Below, one piece after another: positions 11,501 through 22,625 of a stretch of 64,000 nucleotides of DNA. This DNA is from Agapetus fuscipes. Lineage: Eukaryota > Arthropoda > Insecta > Trichoptera > Glossosomatidae. The notes under the pieces were generated by a model. The model searched no databases and was not told where the DNA came from. It worked only from the letters and a program-made list of their open reading frames with translations. Made by a program: the position numbers and the translations under genes. The DNA is taken from the NCBI GenBank assembly GCA_951799405.1, contig OX637356.1:8703229-8767228 (forward strand). The letters are read 5' to 3'. Position 1 is the stretch's first letter, and each line of letters begins with the position of its first letter.

Positions 11501-12426
11501 TACATATAGACTTGGTAGGACCACTCCCACCATCTCAAGGACAAACCTACTGTCTGACCATCATCGATCGATATACAAGATGGCCAGAAGCTATACCAAT
11601 AAGTGACATCACAGCCAAAACAGTGGCTGCCGCTCTGATCACAAACTGGATAGCAAGATTCGGCGTTCCTGCAACTATTGTCACTGATCAAGGACGACAG
11701 TTTGAATCCCAGCTATTTTTCGAAATCACAAAAACACTAGGAATCAAACACAACAGGACAACAGCCTATCACCCTCAGTCTAACGGCTTAATTGAAAGAT
11801 GGCATCGTACCCTCAAGGCTGCTATCAAAGCTCACACAACAGTGAAATGGACCGAACATCTCCCGATGATTCTCCTTGGCTTGCGGAATGCTATTCGCGA
11901 GGACATTGGACACTCTCCAGCAGAACTGACGTATGGAACTACCCTACGACTGCCAGGTGACTTCTTCCAAGATACAACACCAGCAGAACCAGGTTCATTC
12001 GCAAGAGAACTACAGCAGTCATTACAAGATATAAGACCAACACCAACAGGCAATCATGGGAAAAGACGGACCTTTGTACACAAAGCACTGAAAGATTGTA
12101 CACATGTGTTTGTGCGAACTGACGCTTCTCGTACTCCACTACAAGCACCGTACGAGGGACCTTTCTCTGTTGCCAAAAAGGGTGAAAAATACTTTTCAGT
12201 AATGATAAAAGGTCAAGCTAAAAACATCACCATAGATCGTTTGAAACCAGCTTACATGCCTGAAGATACAACAGAAACTACAAACGCAGACCCAAAACCA
12301 GTACCAGTAGTAGCTAGAGAAAACACACCAACAACTGCTACTCCTGCAACTCCTGGGACTCCTGCTACTACAACCACTACAACAAGATCGGGCCGAAAAG
12401 TACACTTTCCAGACAGATTCTACTAA
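8554..12426 (+). CDS. Fused gag-pol polyprotein of Ty3/gypsy element
   Basis: One uninterrupted frame of 1290 residues; ATG follows a run of A. Order: gag region (about 1-270), aspartic protease with DTGSD at 276-280, reverse transcriptase with YIDD at 574-577, RNase H with catalytic Asp near 728 ([12 protein letters not shown]), then integrase with H918, H922, C952, C955 (HX3H-CX2C) and D986, D1045, E1081. The last spacing is the standard DD35E. A Thr/Pro-rich tail ends the protein. Oddity: the gag C-terminus (about 215-260) is Arg/Asn-rich, but I find no CCHC or CHCC zinc knuckle, which CsRn1-type gag normally carries. The sequence passes from the RNRNHNRD segment straight to the region before protease, as if the knuckle had been deleted in frame. 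Confidence 0.95.
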   Translation: MATGENPTTCVAAVSVKLAPFWKENAALWILRAETQFRQANITVDITKFDHLVMSLDDATLTMVADIVTAPPATEKYEALKKALLNAFHESEETRITRLLNDIHLGDTKPSHMLLKMKQLAGTNSADSTIVKRLWLHRLPQSVQVILSGSNNQPLSEQAATADRIMEVYQNSEHTVAATSQSSALTASSTPPKTEESSMQYIIKQLEAINKRLERLEQCNRNRSQSRNRNHNRDLKNNQNGKLHKPPTVAASEELKKNCCRLVIRDQRSNKRFLIDTGSDISAIPKTVNTPHKLASPTLYAANGTRIQTYGTHTISIDVGLRRLFSWTFIIADVTQPIIGADFLSHHNLLVDLKKKQLVDGTTGLIAIANRLLGPSDGLSTIDVNNKDDYNMILQQFPSITRPQIHHASTRHSVKHAIQTTGRPVFAKARRLAPKQLEAAKEEFRKMCEQGICQPSKSSWSSPLHMVSKPNGGWRPCGDYRQLNAQTIPDRYPIPSLQDFSHKLNKMSIFSTIDLTRAYHQIPIEDDDVKKTAIITPFGLFEFKAMQFGLCNAAQSFQRFMHKVLQDLEFCFVYIDDILIASRDATQHKDHLRQLFTRLTEYGLVINPDKCVFGAQEVKFLGQLINKQGIKPAEEKVKAICDYALPTTAKDLRRFLGMINFYRKFIPKAIEKQQILYDSIAKVKKGDKKPITWTEEMIHAFQQTKTDLANATLLIHSDENAEISIMVDASNTAMGAVLQQWTHNQWSPLAFYSKKFSAAQLKYSTYDRELTALYEAVKYFRRMLEGRSFHIKTDHKPITYAFNKNKQNASPRQERQLDYVSQFTTDIRYVPGEENVVADALSRVETIAIPPQTDFEQMAEEQKQDSELETFFTENSSLQMKQLLIPGGNKMIWCDTSTGTIRPFVPRSMRKNIIQQYHDISHTGPKPTYKSIRTRYVWPNMQSDIKKLVKTCISCQRTKTSRHTTSPLQEFPTPDERFQWIHIHIDLVGPLPPSQGQTYCLTIIDRYTRWPEAIPISDITAKTVAAALITNWIARFGVPATIVTDQGRQFESQLFFEITKTLGIKHNRTTAYHPQSNGLIERWHRTLKAAIKAHTTVKWTEHLPMILLGLRNAIREDIGHSPAELTYGTTLRLPGDFFQDTTPAEPGSFARELQQSLQDIRPTPTGNHGKRRTFVHKALKDCTHVFVRTDASRTPLQAPYEGPFSVAKKGEKYFSVMIKGQAKNITIDRLKPAYMPEDTTETTNADPKPVPVVARENTPTTATPATPGTPATTTTTTRSGRKVHFPDRFY

Positions 12427-12487
12427 AAACCTAAGAGAAGTCAAGATTCACCGATCACCACTTTCATCGCATCTGCCCTTGGCAAAT

Positions 12488-12502
12488 GCTGGAGGGGACC
12501 TC
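12488..12502 (+). other. Polypurine tract
   Basis: GGAGGGGACC directly before the 3' LTR, the usual plus-strand priming site. Confidence 0.75.
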
Positions 12503-12667
12503 TGTAGTGATTTTGTACCTAACAGGGCTGTTAATTTTGAATTTTAGAATGCTGCTTCTTTTGTTCCCTAAAACAATAGCTTGGAAAAAACAATAAAAAA
12601 TTTGCGTGTAAGAAAAGGGCATGCAAGAGTTTTATTTAATAACACCCAACACTCAAAGACCTTTACA
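12503..12667 (+). repeat. 3' LTR
   Basis: 165 bp, matching the 5' LTR throughout on visual comparison; followed by the ATAG target duplication. Confidence 0.95.
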
Positions 12668-12924
12668 ATAGCAACACTGTAATATTCGTACCTTCAGCCA
12701 TACTCGCAAGAATGCCACTTATTAAATTATTTATCACTTTTCAGTTGAGGAAAACCTTTTTCTTGTCACTGAAAAATAATTAATGTTTATATATTTTTGT
12801 CTCAAATCTGACATTACAATAATATTGTGAAGGCACACGAACATACCGAGTGGATTCTTCCATACAAAAGTTATCACTTCTACGAAATAAGGAATGGTTC
12901 TCAACTGTACAATTTATTTTACAC

Positions 12925-13028
12925 ATGTTGAGAATCATCATCATCATCAATGCCACGACAACTCGGGGTGGGTCTTGTCCTGCTTGATCAACCTCATCCA
13001 CCGCTGCCTGTCCAACACCTTTCTCCTC
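12925..13028 (-). pseudogene. LINE-C 3' end fragment
   Basis: On minus: a Lys/Arg-poor remnant of the C-terminus, then CACCCCGAGTTGTCGTGGCA and an (ATG)n tail. The same end is seen in the better copy at 21400-21720. MITE M1 abuts it. Confidence 0.65.
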
Positions 13029-13164
13029 CAGGACTGGAAGTCTCATCACCACGGTAATTCTTACCTACCGAATATCAGTAATATTTGTATGAAGACTAAT
13101 CATCTGTTCACTTGCGGCCATCTTGGATTGACAGGTCTTCATACAAATGAGGCTTCCAGCCCAG
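13029..13164. mobile_element. MITE M1, shortened copy
   Basis: The left end CAGGACTGGAAGTCTCATC and the core with CGGCCATCTTGGATTGACA are retained. Most of the right inverted repeat is deleted, leaving only GGCTTCCAGCCCAG. Confidence 0.7.
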
Positions 13165-14499
13165 TCCCATAATCCTACCACTCAGATAAATACAACTTTG
13201 TATCTATTTCTACGCGAGAAAACACTACAAAAGTGTGAAAATCCTGTAGTTAGGATGTTTGCCATGAACACCTTATAATGAGTTCACTTACTATGAGAAG
13301 CTACTCCCATTTAAATATTTAATCCAGCACTTTGTGAAAAATCTGATTATTATGATGAAACGATGAAGTTCATGTCTTCAACAAGGTATCAAGGTATCAT
13401 CTTCATCGAATAATTTCTTGTTTCAACGGCGGGAATCATAACACTTTTGAATTAGACAATCAACCACATTAAATGTTCAACTTTATTCCACCATCGCAAT
13501 AAATAATAAAATAGCACATACAAATAATAACAGAATCCACATACTTTTGGCTCTGAAGCGAGGGAAGCAATCCCCCTTTTTTCAAGGTCGATCCTCTTCT
13601 GTTTTCTCCATTCCATATTCAAATTCCATTCCATATTCAAACTTCCCAATGCTCTTTACTTTCCCTACATGATTATTAAATCCTTTCGTTTCAAATTATT
13701 TAAAAATTCAAATGGGTAAAACACAGTTTTAATTCACTTATTTATTTATTTTTGTGCTCGAACATTTTCGCCTAATGACGCATCATCAGGAGCAGAATGG
13801 TTACCTTTCGTTTCAACTTATTTACGTTGCGATATTTTTGTAAAATGACTATAATAATGAATTTACTAAAAAAAATAAAAAAAAAGGCTGATTTATTTGG
13901 TGAGCGCTGTTTTTGTGTGTATCACACCTCAAGAGCCCTGTGCGAGCTTGGTCGTCATTGGATCACATTGGATCCATTTTTTTTCCAATAAGAAAGGTTT
14001 GAGAAGATGTTGTTGTCTTATCTATTGTACTCGCTATCTTATCATCTTATTTTTACTTTGAGTTTTAACAAATACATACATGGATACTCTCTAATCTAAA
14101 AATCTATAAATACATGCATAAATATAATAAAAAAGATTATCTGTATAATGTCGCTGACTTACGTACTTACTGATTCATTGATAAATTCCAGAACGTTCTG
14201 AAGAAGGTTAACAATGTTATTCACAAAAAAAAACCATAGGTTATCCATGGATCATCGCTTTTTTGTATGGAAAATTGAGCTTAGGTGGAGGATTAGCGAC
14301 AGCAACACCGTTCCAGGGCTATTTACTAAGCATTTGATCCATGGCTGATCTACGGATAATCGTTTTTTTTATGGAAATTTCTCTGTAAGCTGCAGATAAG
14401 CCATGGCTTTTCTGTTTGAGAAATCGTTATATCTTAAAAATTAACCTCTAATCGAAAGTTTATATACCATGTTGTTTTGCCAGAAATGCATTTTCTCTC
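13165..14499. other. AT-rich sequence, no gene seen
   Basis: Several short frames without domains. 14225-14380 has two similar segments around TCCATGGATCAT and TCCATGGCTGAT in loose repeat arrangement. 13735-13795 resembles part of the fold-back at 19206-19452. Confidence 0.4.
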
Positions 14500-14880
14500 C
14501 CTATAGGTTCAACCTTTATATGCGGCTGACAGCCCATGCTGTAAAAATGGTTCACTTTGCCAATGTCACCCCTGTTACAGGGAAGGACGGCAAGAGTTGC
14601 AGGGCTTATGTTCATTTGAGATTGGGTTTTTATATTGTAGGTCCACATGCGGCATGTGTTAGCGCGAAATTATACATGTCTGCTTGTGGGAATGCATTTA
14701 ATATAAATCTTAAATGATATATATCTTTGCAGCTTAGATTAGATTAGATAGGTTGATTTGAGGCTGACCATTCATGCAGTTCACTTTTATCAATAGGTAT
14801 TACTCTTTTTCAGAGAAAAACGGCGAGAGTTGCAGAATTCATGTTCATTTGAGGTTTGAGTTTAGTTTTGTAGTATCAGT
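14500..14880 (+). repeat. Two tandem R1 copies
   Basis: 14510-14750 is nearly full length (GCGGCTGACAGCCCATGCTG to CTTTGCAGCTTAGATTAGA). A second, more decayed head and middle begins at 14752 (GGTTGATTTGAGGCTGACC). Confidence 0.7.
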
Positions 14881-15199
14881 AGATAACATCGGTATAAATT
14901 CTCGATATATATATTTTTTAAGAATCCTCAAATTATGACTGTTAATATTACTTTATCTATCTGCCTTTCCACTAGAGGTGGACAATACCACCACCGCTGC
15001 GTCTTCACATTCTTTACATACTTATTTCTTCTTCTCGACGTTCATCACTTTATTTTTGCGGTGCGCCTTCAATTTCTTGTAATTTGTAATCTCAATAATT
15101 TGATCATTCTATTATTTCCTCGATCTTCCTCTCCCAAGATATCTCGTTGACTAAACTTTGATGAAAATACACACAAATTGTAACGAAACGCAGAACAAC

Positions 15200-15905
15200 A
15201 TCTTGTCTTGTCTTGTCTTGTATCCTGCCACCTTTCCTCTAGGGGTGGCCAGTACCTCCACACAAGTGCCTCCACTTGACTCTGTCCTTGCATACTTCTT
15301 TCATCTCATCTAATTTCATCACTCTTTTCATGCATGCTCTTCTCTTGTTTCCACTCTGTAAATTCCATTCATTCGCAATCTCATTTATCTGATCAATCCA
15401 TTGTTTCCTAGGTCTTCCCCTTCCACGCTTACCTGTTACATTCCCTTTATACACTCTTTTTGTCAGTCGGTCTTCATTCATCCTTTCAATATGTCCAAAC
15501 CATCGCATCACACTTCTTTGAACTTTCACTTTCACGCTTTCTTTTACTCCGCATTCATTTAGAACCCATTCGTTTCTCACTCTATCTTTCAGTGTTTTTC
15601 CTGTCATACTTCTCAGATGGGCCATTTCTACGGTGCATACCTTATTTACTTCTCTTTCATTCAACGTCCATGACTCGCTTCCATACATCAGGGTCGGCAA
15701 CAAAATACAATTGTGTACCGCCATTTTCATTTTCTTTGGTATCCTTTTATTCTTCGCTATTCTACCAAACGCTCCTATCACGCATCTTCCTTTGCTGGCA
15801 CGCTTCTCTAATTCTTTCGTCATCTTACCATTCGCCTCAAACTTACTTCCTAAATAGTCAAACTCATTCACTACTTCAACTTTTATTCCATTCAAATTAA
15901 TTGTA
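15200..15905 (-). pseudogene. LINE-B C-terminal fragment, second subfamily
   Basis: A 246-codon minus frame reads VVNEFDYLGSKFE, then LLPTLMYGSESWTLNE, MRWFGHIERMNEDRLTK and RGRGRPRKQWIDQINEIANE, ending about 15240. These are conserved C-terminal motifs of LINE reverse transcriptase proteins. The 3' end has CTAGAGGAAAGGTGGCAGG followed by an (AAGAC)n tail. The start of the frame near 15960 is flanking sequence, not LINE. Confidence 0.85.
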
Positions 15906-16230
15906 AGTTCCTCACATATTTCATTCCAGTGTAGAAAAACAAGATATAAAAGAACAGAATATAATATGCAAAACAACATCTAATTTTCAGGAATAATTTT
16001 TATTTACAAATAAGGTAGCTTCATATTTCTTAAGAATGAATTAACTTTTAAATTAATAAGTTTTTAATCTCAACAATTATAGTAAAAATAAACAGTGAAC
16101 CAAATAAAGAAAAAATATTTTCTTTGCAAGTAGTTATTTTTTAATTAATTATTCTTTTTTGGTATTTCTAGATAAGTAGGTACAGTTTTTTCTTAGCGCA
16201 GAGTAAGTAGGTACATACTTCATAGGATTC

Positions 16231-16680
16231 TTAGCGCAGAGTAAGTACTTCATAGGATTGTTAGCGCAGAGTAAGTACTTCATAGGATTGTTAGCGCAGA
16301 GTAAGTACTTCATAGGATTGGTAGCGCAGAGTAAGTACTTCATAGGATTGTTAGCGCAGAGTAAGTACTTCATAGGATTGTTAGCGCAGAGTAAGTACTT
16401 CATAGGATTGTTAGCGCAGAGTAAGTACTTCATAGGATTGTTAGCGCAGAGTAAGTACTTCATAGGATTGTTAGCGCAGAGTAAGTACTTCATAGGATTG
16501 GTAGCGCAGAGTAAGTACTTCATAGGATTGTTAGCGCAGAGTAAGTACTTCATAGGATTGTTAGCGCAGAGTAAGTACTTCATAGGATTGTTAGCGCAGA
16601 GTAAGTACTTCATAGGATTGTTAGCGCAGAGTAAGTACTTCATAGGATTGTTAGCGCAGAGTAAGTACTTCATAGGATTT
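16231..16680. repeat. 30-bp minisatellite, 15 units, derived from a DM9 stop exon
   Basis: Fifteen head-to-tail 30-bp units, all but a few bases identical. The plus-strand unit is TTAGCGCAGAGTAAGTACTT followed by CATAGGATTG; two units have G for T at position 1. A diverged unit with an 8-bp insertion precedes it from 16193. The unit at 16651-16680 is also the last nine codons plus TAA of DM9 gene 1 on the minus strand, so the array grew out of that coding end into the 3' UTR. Confidence 0.95.
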
Positions 16681-19130
16681 GATGCTGATCTCGTTTCCAG
16701 AAAATGGTATGTAGATGCATCCATGACTGCAGTGGACCTGAAAATACAATATTTTGGTAAAATTTTACAATCAAGACACAAAAAAAAATAATAAGAATAC
16801 TATAAAAGCATATTTTATTCAGTGACTCGTGTTTTGTAGCCATTATTGTTAAAGATGTGGAAAGGATGTTATGATTTTTTATATTAGCACAAAGTGCTGA
16901 TTCAGTGATTTCAGATATTGTAGATGGAACATTTTATCGGGTGTAACTTCTAATAGAAAGTCCATCAATTATAAGAAAGTGATCATATCAAACTTCTAAA
17001 CTACAGGATTTTTATATTTTTCATAAAATTGCGCTTGCACATGTCGCATGTGAACCTACAACATAAAGACCCAAATCTCAAAAGAACATACACCCTGCAA
17101 CTCTTGCTGACCTTCTGTGAAACAGGGGTGGCATTGGCATAGTGACCCATTTTCTACATCATGGTGGTCAGCCACATACCAACGGATAAGTCAAGGAGCA
17201 TTATATAAGGAACGTTGAATAATAACAGCAGTATTAAGAGAATGAGGATCACCTTTCCTGGGGTGAGAGATCCAGCATGGTAGGCTCTTCCCACGTACAT
17301 TGGTTCACCTGTTGAATTATTTCCCGCGCAAACTGCTCCAGAGGGAACAGAGCCATTAGAGCTGGCGACCCAGGAGAGCTCAGGACCTACTTTACAGTAC
17401 AGCTGCAAGCAGAAATGGAATTCTTATAGGGAACAACAAGATGAAAATAAGGTAAATAAAACACGAACGACCGAAGAGGCTTACAGATCTGAGGACCTAT
17501 TGTTTTAACAATAGATTATTTGGCTCATTCAACAACAAGCTACTTGCAAGGTTTACTCTTTTCTTCATTTTTAAATTGCCAAGCTGATAAAAAATAGCAC
17601 GCAGTAAGATATGACTCGATTTTTCCTTTTCCACCACTGACTTCCGACACTGTGCAGTATAGAAAAAAAACTTAGACAAACCGGGCCAAATGGTGGCACA
17701 GTGGTGGCAGAATGATGGCAGAATGGTGCTAGAATAGTGGCAGAATGTTGGCAAAATGGTGGCAGAATTTTGATAGAATGGTGGTAGAATTTTAATAGAA
17801 TGGTGACAGAATGGTGGTAGAATGATAACAGAGTGGTGACAAAATGGCGACAAAATGCATCTAGCGTGTAATGTCTTTCAGGATCATTAGATTCTACATA
17901 ATTACCTCAAAATTAGTGACGCTGATTTCCTTCCCATCATGGCACACGTAGGCAGCATTGTGTCTGGGTATGACTTTGCAAGGCAACATGTTTCCTTGGA
18001 ACCAAGCCCTTCCAACATATATGGGACTTCTATCGTGGGCTTCGTATCCTGCCTCCACTGCTTTGTTCTGCAAGTACTGGGAGGAATTAGAGTTGGTGGG
18101 AACCCAGGTGTAACCTGAAAAAACAAACATGCAATCAATCACTTCGGTAATATGGGCTTCTACATCTCATAATACAGGGAAGAAGTGGGGGACAACAAGC
18201 TCCAGGTTGAAGAAGAACAGTAAATAGACTATAGATAGAGGACTTGAAAAGAAGGTGAAGCACAAGCAATTCTAGCTATAGTGATCAAGGAGATCAAAGA
18301 GGTGATGATGATTTATGTGAAAACGAAAAATGGTAATACTACGGAGATAAGCTCTCTTTCATTGTACCATGGTAGAGTTCGTTTGTTTGTTTCCATATTG
18401 CGTGTTGCAATTTTCTTATCGGGCTTTTGTGATTCTCAGTACAAGTTATCGCAATTGAATTGATATGAAATCCGTATTATAATGATGAAATCACACATGA
18501 TTAAAAAAAATTCCAACACGTATGAATAGAATTGTGATATTCACATTGTTCATCAATTGAGTCCTATAAAACCTAAGGGGGCAATGTAAGATGTTTGCGA
18601 ATAAAAAATATGTGTATGGAAACACAGGGAATCATTCCTTCATCTCTCCCTGGATTTATCTCATAAGTCTCTCATAGGTCGAGGAAGTCAAATGGCAGAT
18701 TTTTCTAGCGTATTTGGAATTGAATAACGTTGGTTCGATACGCGCTTGGGTCATTTGACCATAACTTAAATCCTGGTTCAACAGATGTCATTGGGTAATT
18801 AAATCCTAAGTTGACGTCTATGGTTTCATGCAAGAGACAGTGCGAGAGCAACGTCAACTTCTTAGTTATCATTGTGAATTGTGAGATTACCTGACTCGTT
18901 GGATCCCGGTTTGCATGGTTCTTGCACTGGCGCTGTGGGCAGGTTGGGATATATGGTGGTTTGGGTGACAGTGTGGCCAGGGTTGTAGGCTGGCGGGGCG
19001 CTGTGGGTCACGTGGACATTCACTGGAGGAGGGACTGGACGGTCAATGTGGATATGGTGGTGATGCTGTGGACGGTTGTAGGCATGACGGTTTCCAGCCC
19101 AATTAAGGTTGACGGTGAAGCCTGGGTCAT
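16651..19130 (-). CDS. His-rich N-terminus plus two-repeat DM9 protein (DM9 gene 1)
   Basis: Minus exons: 18891-19130 (240 nt, phase 1/1), 17906-18114 (209 nt, phase 1/0), 17253-17402 (150 nt, phase 0/0), 16651-16737 (28 codons plus TAA). Exon one encodes a disordered segment: DPGFTVNLNWAGNRH, then PQHHHHIHIDRPVPPP and a Pro/Thr stretch. The DM9 part reads GYTWVPTN...SPIYVGRAWFQG...LPCKVIPRHNAAYV...VTNFE, LYCKVGPELSWV...YVGRAYHAG...TPGK, VHCSHGCIYIPFSG...SYEVLTLR. No signal peptide or membrane segment was seen. The start codon is missing; a phase-1 exon such as 57257-57263 would fit, but no local equivalent was found. The last ten codons including stop are the founder of the 30-bp minisatellite. 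Introns carry an R1 copy and a degenerate 15-bp repeat. Confidence 0.85.
17030..17195 (-). repeat. R1 copy
   Basis: The minus strand begins CCTTGACTTATCCGTTGG at 17195 and runs through the CACCCCTGTTTCA block to GCGCAATTTTATG; 3'-truncated. It overlaps the end of DM9 intron 17252-16738. Confidence 0.7.
17689..17857. repeat. Degenerate 14-15-bp minisatellite
   Basis: About eleven units of TGGTGGCAGAATGA-type sequence with substitutions, in an intron of DM9 gene 1. The open frame it creates on minus (His/Pro/Ser/Ile repeats) is a by-product. Confidence 0.8.
18130..18880. other. Intron sequence of DM9 gene 1
   Basis: Lies between acceptor 18115 and donor 18890. No further exon seen. A segment near 18660-18800 recurs inverted at 58370-58470 (CAGATGTCATTGGGTAATT; GGTTCGATACGC), marking another dispersed repeat. 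Confidence 0.4.
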
Positions 19131-19205
19131 CTGAAAATGTACACAAATATTTACTTTTGATAAGGTTTGATGGTCCACGCAGTGAAAGCCCATTGTATTT
19201 AGTTT

Positions 19206-19452
19206 GTACAAGGATCAACTTATTTTGAAATCAATTTTTGTACAAAAATTACACAGCTGTAGTTCACTTTCATATTTAAATTTTTTATTTATTGCTAAAA
19301 TATTTTCGCCTTGAAATATCACTGCTTATGAAGATGCCTTTTAAGACAAAAATATTTGAGCAATAAATAAAATTGTGAAAAATATGAGAGTGAACTAAAA
19401 CTGTGTAATTTTTTTACAATAATTGATTTGAAAAATAAGTTGATTTTTGTAC
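19206..19452. mobile_element. Fold-back element
   Basis: A long imperfect inverted repeat of about 110 bp per arm: GTACAAGGATCAACTTATTTT on the left and AAAATAAGTTGATTTTTGTAC on the right (inexact), with ATTTATTGCTAAAATATTT and AAATATTTGAGCAATAAAT near the centre. No coding. Confidence 0.75.
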
Positions 19453-19529
19453 AAAGTAAAAACCAATATTTATTTTTACTTGGATACAGCGTATGCAGTC
19501 AGATTGAGATATGTGACGTCACCGGTTGC

Positions 19530-19750
19530 CTAATCTAATCTAAGTGGCAAAGATATTTTAATATTTAAAGTTCATATTAAATGCATACCCACAAACAGAA
19601 ACGTGTAAGTTCTCGATTAGAAATTCTGCATGTGCACTTACAATTCAAAACCAAACCTCAAATGAACATAAGCTCAACCACTTTTGCCGATCTTCTCTGC
19701 AATAAGGGTGACATTGGCAAAGTGAATCATTTTCACATTCCTCATACCAA
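19530..19750 (-). repeat. R1 copy
   Basis: From TCATTTTCACTTTGCC-like sequence back to the AATCTAATCTAAGTGGCAAAG end at 19530 (plus-strand view). The head is truncated. Confidence 0.7.
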
Positions 19751-19754
19751 ACAT

Positions 19755-20399
19755 GTTTTTCAAAATAAAGATGATTTCGAAAATGAAGTAAATAAAGAAA
19801 ATGCGGTAAATATTATAAATGGAAACACAAAGAAAAGTAAATTTTAAAGCTGCGGCATATTCGTCTTATAAAAAAACGGCAAACAAAAAGTCTTTAAATT
19901 ATCTGATTTAAATATGGATTTATTTTGGCGGTTGATAAAGCAATGCGAGTTCACTTATTAACTTTACTGTGTGTGTATATGTTTATAGTCTCTAAAAATA
20001 TTATGATGAAGTGATTAAATTAAGAAATCATAGGACTTACTAGACATTTTTTACGGCAATTTAAATGCTGCACCACCTTGCTCTTGATTTTAAAACCAAT
20101 AAACACCTTTTCCTTTGAATCTAGAGAATAATACTGTTCTGGGTGTTACTCATACAATGCATATCTCCATCCTTATCAAGTTTATGATAAAAATATTATT
20201 ATGTACTCTCTCACATTTATAAAATAATTATGAAAATTTTTAGCCATCAGAAAAATAATGACAAAGTATTATATTGTGCAACAATTGTTTTTCTCTCGCT
20301 TTCACCGTTTTTTTTTGTGTTTTATCCAGTTGGAATTCTCAGTCTCTTCTACGGTACTATAACGGCGTTTGTTCTGATGAACATCCTCACTCATACCTC
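19755..20399. other. AT-rich sequence, no gene seen
   Basis: Low-complexity frames only; no splice-supported exon. Confidence 0.4.
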
Positions 20400-20650
20400 C
20401 TCCTCTCGTCACATCAGGGTGACTTGTAAAACGGCTCACATTCATCCCTTTGTAGTCGATATCAAAACTATGAAAACTTGGTGTTTTCACGACTCATTCC
20501 TTTGCCACACTGCCCGTTTATGGAGTGACTTACTGTGTTCCCATACCATTTAATCCAGGTTTATTCAAAACTAATATCAATCATCACTTCCTTTCATTGC
20601 CTCAACAAAAAAGCAAAACAGCACTATGCAGCTAACACCCCTGCTACAAA
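20400..20650 (+). pseudogene. LINE C-terminal fragment (CR1/L2-like)
   Basis: FHDSFLCHTARLWSDLLCS, then after a frameshift PFNPGLFKTNINHHFLSLP and a stop. This is the W-[ND]-xLP ... FK ... H-F-L end of CR1/L2-type LINE proteins, frameshifted once. Confidence 0.6.
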
Positions 20651-21399
20651 GGATCAGGGGTCGATCAACGCCGAAATTTTCATTAGTGATAGTTTAATCT
20701 GTTGCTGAAGGAGAAGGTTTTCATTTATTTATAAGACTTCAAAATTTAAAAGCCTTGATACCAAATTTTGTATATACCTATGTCAGATGTACCTTAATAA
20801 AAAAAACATGTATCGGAATTCTGTGAAGGGTAAAATCTTTTATTTAAATAGAAAATATATATAATATATAGATGTACAATCAATATAATTTAGGTATAAA
20901 ATGTATAATATTATTTTATCAGCAATATTACGAAAAGGAAAATAAAAGAAAAAATATAAAATAGTTGAAACATTTATTGCAAGAATATATAATATACAGG
21001 TATGTATTAAATGTCCTGGCAAAATATTTGTATAAAATAAATAAATAAAGTTCCATAAAAAATGGATCAGCTGATGATACGCCGCCATATTTTATTCCGT
21101 CCTATCTTCAAATATATTACGCTAAGATTTAGCGACGGCCGTCGAAACTTTCACCCTGGTCATATTCATTAAAAATCAGGGGTAAGCCTACGTTTTTGGA
21201 TAGAAAAATTGACTTTAAACTGTTTTACAAAGCTAAAATATTTTTATGAATAAGAGAGAATAAGAGAGTAATGAAAAAAAAAATAACAGAATGATTATTA
21301 TAAGAAGTAAAAGAAGTCTTCTCTCTCAACGTCTTCAAAAGGAAAATACTTCGACCTATTTATTGTCCAATAAAGAACAAAAACATCTAACTCCAAAGA
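20651..21399. other. AT-rich sequence, no gene seen
   Basis: TA-rich with no supported feature. Confidence 0.4.
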
Positions 21400-21722
21400 A
21401 GATATAACTCCAAATCGTATGAGCTGTACCAGGACGCTGATGTGGTCCACTCAATGAAGGTCAACAGACTGCATTGGCTGGGACACATTCAGCGAATGGA
21501 CCATCGGAGCCTGGAGAAGACGATTGTGATGACGACACCAGAAGGATGCAGGACAGTGGGAAGACCACGAGCAAGATGGCTGGATGGAGTGGTGGCGGAT
21601 TGCCGTGCAGTGGGAATATGGGACTGGAGGAGGAAGACGTTGGATAGACAGCGCTGGCAGCGGTTAATGAGGGAGTTCAAAACCCACCCCGGGTTGTCGT
21701 GCCAATGATGATGATGAAGAGA
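21400..21722 (+). pseudogene. LINE-C C-terminal fragment (RTE-like)
   Basis: The frame to 21708 reads LHWLGHIQRMD, then GRPRARWLDGVVADCRAVG, RKTLDRQRWQRLMREFKTH and PGLSCQ-stop, followed by (ATG)n. It is typical of the RTE-like LINE protein end. Confidence 0.8.
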
Positions 21723-21733
21723 AGAAGTCTTCT

Positions 21734-22066
21734 TTACTGCTGCGGATTATCTCCATCGGCTGGAAGATCGTAAGGCATAGCTCCAAAGTTAGGAGGACTG
21801 TTGATCTGGTTGCCATAGTTGGGTCCGTGGTCATTTGGGAAGGTGCCCGGGTAGTAGTTTGGTGGCTGGAAGTTGTTGGTTGGTGGTGGCACGTAGTTGG
21901 GCTGCTGGAAGTTGGTGTTGTGGTCGTTTTGGCCGTTGTGGTGGTGGTGATGGTGGTGGATGGGAATGGTGATCCCAGCTTGGAGATTTGGTCCACCATG
22001 GTTGATGTGGATCCCATTGTCGGGACGCTGACCTCCCAAATTGATGGAAATTGAAGTGTGCTTCAT
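21734..22066 (-). CDS. Asn/His/Pro-rich low-complexity protein with HGPN motifs (HGPN-1)
   Basis: 110 codons; ATG at 22066, four bases into an exon whose acceptor TTTTGCAG ends at 22071. Stop TAA at 21734. The protein has a seven-His run, repeated Pro/Asn/Tyr segments, one HGPN motif (NDHGPNYGNQ) and the ending GAMPYDLPADGD. No signal peptide, Cys or known domain. It is related by motif and ending to 30029-30271 and to the 25523 gene. A possible 5' UTR exon ends at 23924 (TTTACAG followed by GTAAGA). Predicted disordered; function unknown. It may be a stand-alone gene or an alternative end of the DM9 locus, though its frame does not fit the next DM9-linked exon. Confidence 0.6.
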   Translation of the reverse strand: MKHTSISINLGGQRPDNGIHINHGGPNLQAGITIPIHHHHHHHNGQNDHNTNFQQPNYVPPPTNNFQPPNYYPGTFPNDHGPNYGNQINSPPNFGAMPYDLPADGDNPQQ

Positions 22067-22117
22067 GGTCCTGCAAAAGTCAATCACGCATCTCATATAA
22101 GAAAATGTAGAGTTCCT

Positions 22118-22360
22118 TTACTTATAGGTTGGTAACCATCCGTGCTGTAGAAAAATGTTCACTTTGCCAATGTCATTCCTGTTTCAGGGAAGGTCGGCAA
22201 GAGTTGCAGGGTGTATGTTCATTTGAGATTTGGGTTTTTATGTTGTAGGTTCACATGCGGCATATGTGCAAGCGCGAACTTATACGTGTATGCTTGTGAG
22301 AATGCATATAATGTGAGTCTCCAATATAACATATCTTTGCAACTTAGATTAGATTAGATG
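22118..22360 (+). repeat. R1 copy
   Basis: Head TTATAGGTTGGTAACCATCC (internal deletion), tail CTTTGCAACTTAGATTAGATTAGA. Confidence 0.75.
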
Positions 22361-22439
22361 TAGAAAGAAATTGAACAGAGTCTACTTCCATTAAATTCAA
22401 ATATTTTTGTGCTTTATTGAAATTGAAAAAATATGTAGG

Positions 22440-22625
22440 TATAATTCACTTCATGCAAAATAATGAGGTCGGAACACCTTCGAATTTGGAATTTGTTTCT
22501 CGGCAAACAAACGTCGTCCTTAGCAACCAGTGGGAAAAATATTTGTTTGCCTATTCCTTTACAATCCGGCTAGGTGACGACACAATATTGCATATGCCAA
22601 TTCAAGTGCGTACCTCATTGCAAAA
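22440..22625. repeat. Dispersed repeat R3 (ACAATATTG core)
   Basis: Contains TTTGCCTATTCC, a CCGGCTAGGTGACGACACAATATTG block and AATTCAAGTGCGTACCTCATT. Related: 4960-5035, 32690-32785 and partial copies at 41570-41600 and 54838-54870. Class unknown. Confidence 0.6.

Larger units (their letters stand above)
8261..12667 (+). mobile_element. Complete Ty3/gypsy LTR retrotransposon, CsRn1-like
   Basis: The LTRs at 8261-8425 and 12503-12667 are 165 bp each, begin TGTAG and end TTACA, and look identical base for base. A 4-bp direct repeat ATAG (8257-8260 and 12668-12671) is the target duplication. A primer-binding site, one gag-pol frame and a purine tract lie between the LTRs. There is no env frame. 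A tRNA-Trp-type primer site with a single fused gag-pol frame suggests the CsRn1 clade. Identical LTRs mean a very recent insertion, so absence in other individuals is likely. It is opposite in direction to the DM9 genes and lies about 500 bp upstream of DM9 exon 7556-7764. Confidence 0.96.

Noticed and set aside
16231..16680. CRISPR-like direct repeats
   Set aside because: Units are contiguous with no spacers and the genome is eukaryotic.
16149..16791. Long frames on both strands with a repeating 10-residue unit
   Set aside because: The 30-bp unit lacks stops in these frames. The genuine coding frame there is the DM9 end, which stops in every unit.
17497..17853. 118-codon His/Pro/Ser frame
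   Set aside because: Produced by the degenerate 15-bp minisatellite inside a DM9 intron.
21831..22076. His/Pro-rich frame overlapping HGPN-1
   Set aside because: Alternative frame of the same exon; the motif-bearing frame with HGPNYGN is better supported.
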